A stretch of 64,000 nucleotides of DNA from Miniphocaeibacter massiliensis (GTDB taxonomy: Bacteria > Bacillota > Clostridia > Tissierellales > Peptoniphilaceae). A program made the translations under genes and the position numbers. The notes below the pieces were generated by a model, which had not been told where the DNA came from, searched no databases, and saw only the letters and a program-made list of their open reading frames with translations. The stretch is taken from assembly GCF_900232905.1 (NCBI RefSeq), contig NZ_OCTQ01000006.1, positions 36,589 to 100,588 on the forward strand, written 5' to 3'. Shown here piece by piece: positions 35,060-42,900 of this stretch (position 1 is its first letter; every line of letters starts with the position of its first letter).

Positions 35060-35388
35060 AAATTACAGGTTTAGACAAACTATTAGAGGGGATTTCTAAC
35101 AGGCAAAAAATAGATGAAAAAGTAAAGAGTGTCGTTAGTAGAAATACTTCTGAAATGAAACAAAAAGCTGTAAACTATGCACCAGTTGACACTGGAGAAC
35201 TTCAAAGAAACATAACAGAAGAAAGCATAAACAGTGGTTTTACTGGAATAGTTTCAAGCAATGTAGAATATGCAAAAGCACAAGAGTATGGTACTAGGTT
35301 TCAAACTGGAACACCACATATTGGACCAGCATTTCACAACCAAAAAGACAAATTTATTAATGATTTGAAAAATGTTATAAAAGAATAG
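35056..35388 (+). CDS. HK97 gp10-like tail completion protein
   Basis: 110 residues with a GTG start overlapping the previous stop. The diagnostic NYAPVDTGELQRNI segment and the VEYAKAQEYGTRFQTGTPHIGPAF segment define the HK97-gp10 family, which joins head to tail. Confidence 0.88.
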   Translation: MKITGLDKLLEGISNRQKIDEKVKSVVSRNTSEMKQKAVNYAPVDTGELQRNITEESINSGFTGIVSSNVEYAKAQEYGTRFQTGTPHIGPAFHNQKDKFINDLKNVIKE

Positions 35389-35397
35389 AGGTGGTTT

Positions 35398-35784
35398 ATG
35401 TATTCACCACAACAAGAAATATTTACGCTTTGCAGGCAAAAAGCTATTGAAGTAATAGGGAAGGACAACGTCTACGATTATCTACCAGGTACAGTTAACT
35501 ATCCTTTCTTTTTTATTGGAGAGGCATTTAGCCAAGACAAAGCAAACAAAACTGCCGTGTTTGGTAAAGTTCAACAAACAATACACTTGTACCACAACGA
35601 CTACAAAAAGCGTGGTACTTTTGAAAAATTAATAGTAGAATTAAAAACTAAGTTGAGGGAAGTAAAAAATACACCTCATTTTTTTGTGTCAATTTTAGAT
35701 ATAACAAGTAGAATTTTACCAGATAACTCGGCAAGTTCTCCACTTTTACACGGAGTGATAGAAGTGGAGTTTAGGTTTTACTAG
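35398..35784 (+). CDS. Tail terminator-like protein
   Basis: 128 residues, mixed alpha/beta, in the standard slot between the gp10-like protein and the major tail protein. It contains FGKVQQTIHLYHND and a C-terminal LLHGVIEVEFRFY. This is the expected tail-terminator (gpU-like) position; the family match is by pattern and place. Confidence 0.7.
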   Translation: MYSPQQEIFTLCRQKAIEVIGKDNVYDYLPGTVNYPFFFIGEAFSQDKANKTAVFGKVQQTIHLYHNDYKKRGTFEKLIVELKTKLREVKNTPHFFVSILDITSRILPDNSASSPLLHGVIEVEFRFY

Positions 35785-35816
35785 ATTTAAATTATTAAAA
35801 TTCAAATAATCTTCTA

Positions 35817-35825
35817 TGTTATAAT
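35817..35825 (+). promoter_or_regulatory. Extended -10 of lipoprotein moron at 35860
   Basis: TGTTATAAT, 35 bp before the GTG start. Confidence 0.5.
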
Positions 35826-35859
35826 ATAATGGAAAATATATTATACATAGGAGGATGTT

Positions 35860-36678
35860 GTGAAAAAGAAAGTATTGATTTTATGTTTAGCGATTGTGAT
35901 GTTATTTACGGCTTGTGGAGGAAAGGACAAGACTAAAGAAACAGAGGGAATTAAAGAAACAGAGGTAAATGCAAGTGAAGATGAAGAAATCGTAGCATAT
36001 TTTAAAAAGCTAAATGATGAAATAAATGCAGATGAAGAGTCTTTAATAATCTTTAGTTATGATAGTTCTACAAAGACTGAGATAGTAAAAGAGAAAGATA
36101 ATGTTGATGTTCCTTTAACAGAGAAATTGAAGAATAGTATTGTTGGAATGTCTGAAGCCTACATGTCTGAAATAGGTAAAGGATATAAAGTAGAGTACAG
36201 AAATAAAAAAGATGAAGTTTTACTACAAGTGTTAGATGGGAAGATAACAAAAGAAACTAAGACTAAGGAAACTTCTAATAAATCTGAAAATACCGAATTA
36301 GTAACTAATGACTATAAATTTGAATTTAAAGATTTTGAAGTATTAGATAGTAAGTTTGGTGACGGTAAAAAAATGCTAGTAATTACCTTAAATTATACTA
36401 ATAATAGTTCAGAACCTCAAGATCCTTGGACAGCTTTAGTATATTCCGCAGTTGCTGAGCAGGAGACAGATATATCTGTTGAAAGTTTAAATGGAGGAAA
36501 CTCATATATACCAGATAGCTATAAACCAGAAGCTGTTGATTTATGGATGACCAAAATTAAACCCAATACAACAGTTGAAGTGGTGTTATCATTTGAACTT
36601 GTAAATACTAATCCTGTGAAAATAATGGATAGAACAACTAAAGGAAGTAAATTTATAAAAGAAGTAGCAGTTCAATAA
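35860..36678 (+). CDS. Lipoprotein moron: shared domain + DUF5067
   Basis: 272 residues with a GTG start and a GGAGGA site. Signal peptide MKKKVLILCLAIVMLFTAC. The shared domain (about 40-128) has a divergent middle but keeps GKGYKVEYRNKKD and LDGKITKET. DUF5067 (about 145-272) is like those at 26125 and 39004 (YKFEFKDFEV, MLVITLNYTNNSSEPQDPW). It interrupts the neck-tail operon. Confidence 0.78.
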   Translation: MKKKVLILCLAIVMLFTACGGKDKTKETEGIKETEVNASEDEEIVAYFKKLNDEINADEESLIIFSYDSSTKTEIVKEKDNVDVPLTEKLKNSIVGMSEAYMSEIGKGYKVEYRNKKDEVLLQVLDGKITKETKTKETSNKSENTELVTNDYKFEFKDFEVLDSKFGDGKKMLVITLNYTNNSSEPQDPWTALVYSAVAEQETDISVESLNGGNSYIPDSYKPEAVDLWMTKIKPNTTVEVVLSFELVNTNPVKIMDRTTKGSKFIKEVAVQ

Positions 36679-36728
36679 AACAAAGATTATTTTAAAGGAT
36701 ACTTTTATTACAATAAAATAAGTTAAAA

Positions 36729-36757
36729 AAACAATTGCTTTAAGCAGTTGTTTTTTA
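36729..36757 (+). terminator. Terminator after lipoprotein at 35860
   Basis: Stem AACAATTGCTT with a complementary AAGCAGTTGTT arm and a short loop, followed by a T run. Confidence 0.8.
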
Positions 36758-36792
36758 TTATATACTATCAAACATAAAAATATTAATTCATA

Positions 36793-36801
36793 TGATATAA
36801 T
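36793..36801 (+). promoter_or_regulatory. Extended -10 of lipoprotein moron at 36832
   Basis: TGATATAAT, 31 bp before the start codon. Confidence 0.5.
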
Positions 36802-36831
36802 TAGTATAATATATTATACTAGGGGGAATTT

Positions 36832-37248
36832 ATGAAGAAAAAAATATTGGTTTTATGTTTGGCTATAATGATGTTATTCACAGCTTGTGGTAACGGAGAT
36901 GAAAAAAAAGAAACTAAAGAAAAGACGACAGCAGAGGCTACAACTAAGACGACAGAAATTGCAACAAATGAAATGGAGCCTTCTACAGAAGTAGATAAGC
37001 CAACAGAAGAAGAAATAAAAATTTTCGATTATTACAGAGGAAAACATAGCGAATTATCTGAAACCTTGGCAAAGAAATACGCTCAAAAAGGAGCTTCAGC
37101 AGATGTCCTTAAACAAATGCAAGAAGAAGTAATAAAAGAAGAAGAAGTTTTAATGGAGCAAGTAGCAAAAGAATATGGTAAAACAATAGATGAAATTAAA
37201 GATATTTTATTTAAAGTTGGAAGATACCAAACAATTAGCGAAGAATAA
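36832..37248 (+). CDS. Helical lipoprotein moron
   Basis: 138 residues. Signal peptide MKKKILVLCLAIMMLFTAC, a Thr/Glu-rich tether, then a helical domain (about 64-134, EEIKIFDYYRGKH ... KEYGKTIDEIKDILFKV) related to the one at 28563. Terminator 7 bp after the stop. Confidence 0.72.
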   Translation: MKKKILVLCLAIMMLFTACGNGDEKKETKEKTTAEATTKTTEIATNEMEPSTEVDKPTEEEIKIFDYYRGKHSELSETLAKKYAQKGASADVLKQMQEEVIKEEEVLMEQVAKEYGKTIDEIKDILFKVGRYQTISEE

Positions 37249-37255
37249 ATATGAG

Positions 37256-37281
37256 AAACTATCCGAAAGGGTAGTTTTTTT
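37256..37281 (+). terminator. Terminator after lipoprotein at 36832
   Basis: 9-bp stem AAACTATCC/GGGTAGTTT with a GAAA tetraloop and a T run. The ribosome site of the tail-protein gene follows shortly after. Confidence 0.85.
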
Positions 37282-37311
37282 AATACAAAAAATTAAAGGA
37301 GAGATAAAATT

Positions 37312-37824
37312 ATGGCAATAGTAGCAAAACAAGGTAAAAATCAAGTATTATTATGGAGATTATTAGAAGAGGCAAGCACAAAAGTAGCTGCTAAATTAGC
37401 GTTCCAAGAGGAACATTCAAAAGAAGGTTCTGTTGAAGGTGGAGATACAAAAGTAACAAAAGATGGTCCAATAGCTGGAGAAGGAACAATAACAGAAGAA
37501 GTACCTTTTACTTCAACTATGGGAAAAGGAGACCCAACAGCAGAAATGTTAGAAGAAGCATTTTACAGCCAAAAATTGTTAGAGCTTTGGGAAGTAGATG
37601 TAACTGAAAAAGACGCTGAAGGAAAATACCCAGCAGAATATAGACAAGGAAGATTAAATTCATTAACAATATCTGCATCTGTAGAAGACACAGTAATGTT
37701 AGAAGGAACTTTCATAACAAATGGAACAAGACAAAAAGGTGGAGTAACACTATCTTTAGACCAAGAAGAAGCAATACAATACGCTTTCAGAGATACTGAT
37801 AAACTTGGTGGAACTGAAGCCTAA
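37312..37824 (+). CDS. Major tail tube protein (TP901-1 type)
   Basis: 170 residues with the TP901-1 tail-tube pattern: GKNQVLLWRLLEEAS at the start, then EGTITEEVPFTST and a C-terminal GRLNSLTISASVEDTVMLEGTFITNG. It polymerises into the tail tube. It is flanked by lipoprotein morons and by a hairpin array. Confidence 0.85.
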   Translation: MAIVAKQGKNQVLLWRLLEEASTKVAAKLAFQEEHSKEGSVEGGDTKVTKDGPIAGEGTITEEVPFTSTMGKGDPTAEMLEEAFYSQKLLELWEVDVTEKDAEGKYPAEYRQGRLNSLTISASVEDTVMLEGTFITNGTRQKGGVTLSLDQEEAIQYAFRDTDKLGGTEA

Positions 37825-37850
37825 AAGAAATAAGAGAATAGGGAAGAATT

Positions 37851-37884
37851 AAAAGGCAATTACTTTTTGGTAATTGCCTTTTTA
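37851..37884 (+). terminator. Terminator after the tail tube gene
   Basis: 13-bp stem AAAAGGCAATTAC/GTAATTGCCTTTT with a 6-base loop and a T run. The strong hairpin probably lowers expression of downstream tail genes relative to the abundant tube protein. Confidence 0.9.
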
Positions 37885-37909
37885 ATACAAAAAATGAGTA
37901 ATAGGTACA

Positions 37910-38160
37910 GCAGCTTCCTAGCTAAATAAAGCTTGGGGAAGCCTTGCAAATTCTTGTTCCATCAAAATCTTTGGTTTTGTTTATGGAACAGATGCAACTT
38001 GTTGCCCAAATTTTAATTTGGTTGCAACAGTCTGCTAACCTATCTACTATTTACTTTGTGAATAGGATTAGATTAATAACAGTAGCTTCCTAGCCAAGTA
38101 AAACTTGGGGAAGCCTTGCATATAACCTACCTACTATTTACTTCATAAATAGGGTTAGGT
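37910..38160. repeat. Hairpin array before the tail chaperone gene
   Basis: At least four palindromes: GCAGCTTCC...GGAAGCCTTGC (from 37910), GTTCCAT...ATGGAAC (37956-37989, core AAAATC-TTT-GGTTTT), a TTGCC-CAAATT-type palindrome near 38004-38026, and AACCTA...TAGGT (38124-38160, core ACTATTTA/TAAATAG). The CTTCCTAG...GGGGAAGCCTTGC motif occurs twice. The 37825-38183 gap holds no gene. Confidence 0.7.
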
Positions 38161-38183
38161 CAATAATAGGAGAGTGTAATTTT

Positions 38184-38552
38184 ATGATTTTAAATATAAA
38201 TGGAAAAGACTATGAAATAAGATTTGGATTTGCAGCAATAGACTATTTAGATAAACAGTATTTTGTTGAAGCTTCAGGAATAAAACTAGGACAAGGTATA
38301 GGTATGGCGTACACTTACCTAAACGCACAAAGTCCAGTAGCTATTTTGCATGTAATAAGAGCAGGTACAATAACAGAAAAACAACAACCATCAACAGCAG
38401 ACATAGAAAAATTTGTAGAAGAAACAGCAGAAAAAGATGGAATAAGTAAACTATTTAAAGAATTGGCAGCGGAGCTAAAAAAGCAACCTCTTACCAAAGC
38501 AACCGTAGCAGCGTACGACAAAAACATGAAAGAAGCAGCGAAGAAGGCTTAA
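38184..38552 (+). CDS. Tail assembly chaperone gpG-like
   Basis: 122 residues: an N-terminal beta hairpin (MILNINGKDYEIRFGFAAIDYLD), then helices ending in a Lys/Ala-rich tail. Its size and its place directly before the tape measure fit the short tail chaperone. A slippery site within codons 97-100 allows a longer gpGT-type product. Confidence 0.82.
   Translation: MILNINGKDYEIRFGFAAIDYLDKQYFVEASGIKLGQGIGMAYTYLNAQSPVAILHVIRAGTITEKQQPSTADIEKFVEETAEKDGISKLFKELAAELKKQPLTKATVAAYDKNMKEAAKKA
38477..38483 (+). promoter_or_regulatory. -1 ribosomal frameshift slippery site
   Basis: The heptamer A AAA AAG is in the correct phase (CTA AAA AAG in frame 0). The -1 frame is open from here through to 38884, so a slip fuses the first 100 codons of gpG to a 133-codon extension (233 aa in all). 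Confidence 0.85.
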
Positions 38553-38884
38553 CCTATTTCGAGGCGTTGGTAAGTGTCCTTAGGTATTACCCAAACATGA
38601 CAGTTTTAGAAGCAAGACGAGTTACACTTGCGGAGTTTGAAGTAATGACCGAAGCTCACATGCTACGGAGAGTGGACAATCAGTTTGACATTCATTTACA
38701 AGCTTGGGCAAATGCGCAAGCACAAGCAACAGATAAACGAGGGAGAGCTTATTTCAAAACCTTTGATAAGTTCTTTGACTATGAAAAAATGTTGAAAAAA
38801 GTAAAAGGAGAAGACGAAGTATTTGAAATTAATAAAATAAATACAGACTTTTATAAAAAATTAAGTGAAATAAACAAGAAATAA
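38483..38884 (+). CDS. T extension of tail chaperone gpGT (made by frameshift)
   Basis: The -1 frame has no stop between the slippery site and 38884. A separate TTG start at 38567 lacks a ribosome site, so the part is best read as the C-terminal extension of gpGT. It contains YYPNMTVLEARRVTLAEFEVMTEAHMLRR and a helical, Lys-rich end, as in Gram-positive T domains that bind the tape measure. Confidence 0.82.
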   Translation, partial: ATSYQSNRSSVRQKHERSSEEGLTYFEALVSVLRYYPNMTVLEARRVTLAEFEVMTEAHMLRRVDNQFDIHLQAWANAQAQATDKRGRAYFKTFDKFFDYEKMLKKVKGEDEVFEINKINTDFYKKLSEINKK

Positions 38885-38957
38885 TATTCTAAAGTAAGAT
38901 AATAAATGTTTTATATACCTTAATTAAAAGTTTGTACATATGGTTTTTCCTTCAATG

Positions 38958-38966
38958 TGATATGAT
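38958..38966 (+). promoter_or_regulatory. Extended -10 of lipoprotein moron at 39004
   Basis: TGATATGAT, 38 bp before the start codon. Confidence 0.45.
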
Positions 38967-39003
38967 AATATTATATCATTTTAAAATAGGAGGAAGATTA
39001 CAT

Positions 39004-39864
39004 ATGAAAAAGAAACTTTTGATTTTAGGTTTAATTATGACTTTTGCACTTACAGCTTGTGGTGGAAAAGATAAAGAGGATATAAAAACTTCAGCAGAAG
39101 TTACCGAAAAAAAAGAAAAATTAACAAAAGAAGAGATAGAATACATTAATTATTGTATAGAGGTATATAATGAAAAAGAAACAGGACAAGTTGTAAAACT
39201 TGATGAAAAAAATAGAACTGTTAATTTTATATTAGATTCTTCTTTAGTAATTACAGATGCTGAAGGTTTAAAAGAATCTTACACTAATTTAGCTAAAGTC
39301 TTCTCAGCAGACATAAAGGACTTTAATATAAAATTTTACTTTGAAGATGATGTGAAAAATCCTTTATTAGTGTTCAAAGATGGAAAAATATATAAGGATG
39401 ATTTTGATAAATACTTAAAAGAACATCCTGAGAAAAAAGAAGAAAATCAACTAGGATTAAATGGAAAAGATAAAAATAAATATGAAACAAAATTTGCCAA
39501 CTTTGAATTTATATCTTTTGATGTTATGGAAAGTAATTTAACAAACAAAGCTCCATTAATAGTTTTAACTATAAATATTACAAATAACCAAGATGAAGAA
39601 ATGACTCCGGTTATTTTGATGAGTGTGGTCTTTGACTTATATCAAAAAGATTCTAATCTAGATAATGCAGAATTATTCGCTGGAAGTCCAGAAATTCCTA
39701 AAAGTTTTAAGCCGGAATTGCATAAATATAATGAAAAAATAAAACCAGGAGAAACTTTTGAAACTGTTGTTGCCTATAGCTTATTTAATACAGAAAGAGT
39801 AGTTAAAATTATAGATTCAAAAACTAGTGGAAAGGATTTTAATATGGCAGTTAAAATTAAATAA
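39004..39864 (+). CDS. Lipoprotein moron: shared domain + DUF5067
   Basis: 286 residues from the ATG at 39004, which follows AGGAGG and starts MKKKLLILGLIMTFALTAC; the frame is open 24 codons further without a ribosome site. The shared domain (about 38-130) includes EKNRTVNFILDSSLVITDAEGLK and FKDGKIYKDD. DUF5067 (about 155-286) ends with IKPGETFETVVAYSL. It sits between chaperone and tape-measure genes, a tightly coupled junction in other phages. Confidence 0.8.
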   Translation: MKKKLLILGLIMTFALTACGGKDKEDIKTSAEVTEKKEKLTKEEIEYINYCIEVYNEKETGQVVKLDEKNRTVNFILDSSLVITDAEGLKESYTNLAKVFSADIKDFNIKFYFEDDVKNPLLVFKDGKIYKDDFDKYLKEHPEKKEENQLGLNGKDKNKYETKFANFEFISFDVMESNLTNKAPLIVLTINITNNQDEEMTPVILMSVVFDLYQKDSNLDNAELFAGSPEIPKSFKPELHKYNEKIKPGETFETVVAYSLFNTERVVKIIDSKTSGKDFNMAVKIK

Positions 39865-39871
39865 AACAAAG

Positions 39872-39901
39872 AAACAATTACCGAAAGGTAGTTGTTTTTT
39901 T
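39872..39901 (+). terminator. Terminator after lipoprotein at 39004
   Basis: 11-bp stem AAACAATTACC/GGTAGTTGTTT with a GAAA loop and a T run. Confidence 0.9.
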
Positions 39902-39976
39902 ATTGCAAAAATAAGGGAAGTGAAAATATGAAAAATAAAAGAAAACTTGCCCAAGTAAAAAAGGAGGTGAAAAAAT

Positions 39977-42900
39977 ATGTCAGATTATAGTGTAGAGGCT
40001 ATATTAACTGCTGATGTAAGTAGTTTTGCAAAAGGTTTTAAAGAGGCAGGGAAAACTATAAAATTATTTGATAAAATTTTTTCTAATAGTTTAAAAAACC
40101 TAGAAAATATAGAGAAAACTATAAATAAAAACTTAATTACACCTATTAGAGCTGTTGATATAAATGTAAAAAAATTATCAGGGAATTTTAATAACTATAT
40201 GACAAGTATAAGTGGGAGCATAGGAAAGGTTAGCAGTAGTTTTAGTATGCTTAGAATTAATGTTATTAGAGAAGTTGACACTATGAAATCAAAAGTAGGA
40301 GAATTATCTAATACTTTAGAAAATCTAGGAGTTGATACAGAAGTTTCAGGAGGAACTATAAATCTTATATTTGTAGGTATTGGAACAACTACAAAAGATG
40401 CTACAAAGATAATAGGAGATTCTACGACTAATATGGCTTCTTATATAGGAGGAAAACCAGTTGATGCTTTGGGAAATTTAGATGGAGGATTTTTAGATGT
40501 TTTAAATACGTCAGGAGATGTAGCGGGTTCTTTAGGTAATATTCTAGGTCTTATTAAAAATTTTCTTCCAGAAGGAATGAGTTTTACAGAAATAATAAAA
40601 AAGATACCAACATTATTAAGCAAAATTCCACCACAAGCAATTTTGGGGGTAGTTGCAATTGCTGCATTAATGGCAGTATTTACAAAAGCTTACGAAGATG
40701 GAAAAAATAAAGTTATAAGTTCATCAGATATCATTAGTGATAAAGTATCGGAAACAAGTAAATTGGCAACAGAAGATTTTTTACTTATGTCTAGTACAGC
40801 TAGAGAATCGTTTAACTACTTAGCTAAAGATAGTGAAGGATTTTCTGAAAGTATGAAAAATAGCGTTATGGATAATTTTACCACAATGAAAGAAGGAGTA
40901 TTAACAACTTTAGATGAGCAACTAAATAAGTCATTAGAGCTTGAGAAAAAATCACTTGAAAAACAAAAAGGATTAACTAACGAGGAAAAGGCGAATAGAC
41001 TTGCAAGCATAATAGATACTTACGAACAGGAAAAATCTATAGTAGAAAGCGGAAGTAGTACAATAAATAGCATTTTAGAAAAAGCTAGTCAAGAACATAG
41101 ACAACTTACAGAAGAAGAAAAAGAAAATGTAAATGCTATTCAAGAAGAAATGTATGAGGCAGGTGTAATTAGTTTAGCAGATAGTGTTAAAGATGCAGAT
41201 AATATTAGGAAAGATGCTAATAAAAAATCGGAAGAAACAACGGCATTAGGTTTGGAGAAAATTCTTGAACTAGAAAAAAGCAAAAGAGATGAGACTGTTT
41301 CACTTGCCAAAGAAAGTTATGAACAAAAGTTAAAGGAAGCAGAAATAGGATTAAATTCAGAAAATGAAAGCATAAGGAAAGCTGCTGAAAATAAGAAAAA
41401 ATCTGCAAAAGAAACAAAAGATACCATAATAAATGCAGCAAAAGATGAATATACAAATTTACTTAACTATGCACGAAGAAAAACTGATGGTTTAATTAAT
41501 GAAGATGGGAAAATTATGACAAGCCATGAAAAGATGCAACAATCTTTTGCAGAAAGCATGGAAATTTCTAAAAGAACACAAACAGTAGATGTTACAAATC
41601 GTAAGAAAGCAGCAGATTTTATAAAGGAAACTACTAGAGATGTAGTAGAAGAAGTAAGATTTGGAAATGAAAAAATGGCAGATTCTACTATAGATTCAAA
41701 TGAAAAAATATTAAATTCTTATAAAAAAGAATTTCCTGCAATTGCTGAAGTTACTGATGAATCTTTAGAAAAAGCAGAAGCAGTTATGAAAGGAAAAGAT
41801 TACTCTTCATCAATGCAAAATTTAATGAATACAGCGGTAACGGGTGGAGAGATAGGAATAGAAGATTTGGGAGATATAGCAGATATTCCACTAGATGAAT
41901 TAATGAATACCATTTTAGGCTCAGATTATTCATCATCATCAAGTGAGATGACAGGGAAAATAGTTACTGGAGCAGAAGATGGCATTTCAGATTTAAACCC
42001 TATTATTATGGATGAGATTAGCAATGTTGAAACTAGTCTACAAGGAAAAGATTTAACTGATTCAGGGACTCAAACAGCTACTTCTTTTGTTGATGCATTT
42101 ATCCAAAAGTTAGGTGAACTACCTAATAAAATTGCAGAGGAACTTAATAAAGTAACTGAAGATATTAAATCTAAGGCTGAGTCTTTTAAAAGTGCAGGTA
42201 CTTCTATTATTGAAGCAATAGTTAGTGGAATTGCTTCTAGTGATTCTTCTTTAGGAACTGTTGGAAATAAAATTGTTCAAACTATTTCCAAATCTATTAT
42301 TTCTAATTCTTTAGCATTAATGATTGTAGGAGTTAGTATTATTACTGCGATTTTAACGGGAATTACAATGAGTGTTCCACTTTTAATGACATCTGGGGTT
42401 ACTATTATTACAGCGATTATAAGTTCTATTACTTCTCAAACTGAACTTCTTACATCAACGGGAATTTCTATTATAAGTTCTATTATTACAGGTATTATAA
42501 CAGCGACACCTATGCTAATGGTTGTAGGTGCTAGTATTGCTACAGTTATTTCTACTGCTATTATTTCACAGTTAGGTTTGCTTTCTACTGTTGGGGTTTC
42601 CATTGGTCAAACTTTAGTTAGTAGTATTATGAATGGTCTTACTACTTTACCTATTATTGGGATTTACGTTGCATCTGCAATTTCTACTGCTATTTCTTCA
42701 GCAAAGGCTGTCGCTATGAGCGGTGGTATTAGTGTTGGACTTACTACTAGTAAGGGTATTTCCACAGGAATTACTAGCGGAAGTGGAATGATTGTTGGAG
42801 CTATGAATTCTTTAAATTCTAAGATTACTTCAACTATGACTAGAACTGCAAGTCAGGTTAAATCTCAGTCTAGTCAAATGATGAACGGAATGGCTCAAGC

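Noticed and set aside
21066..38160. CRISPR array
   Set aside because: The repeats are nested palindromes of differing sequence without regular repeat-spacer alternation, and no cas genes are present.
38567..38884. Independent small protein starting at TTG 38567
   Set aside because: It has no ribosome site. The open -1 frame and slippery heptamer explain it better as the gpGT extension.
40441..41456. Minus-strand frames within the tape-measure gene
   Set aside because: They are shadows of a long coding frame without ribosome sites or recognisable domains.
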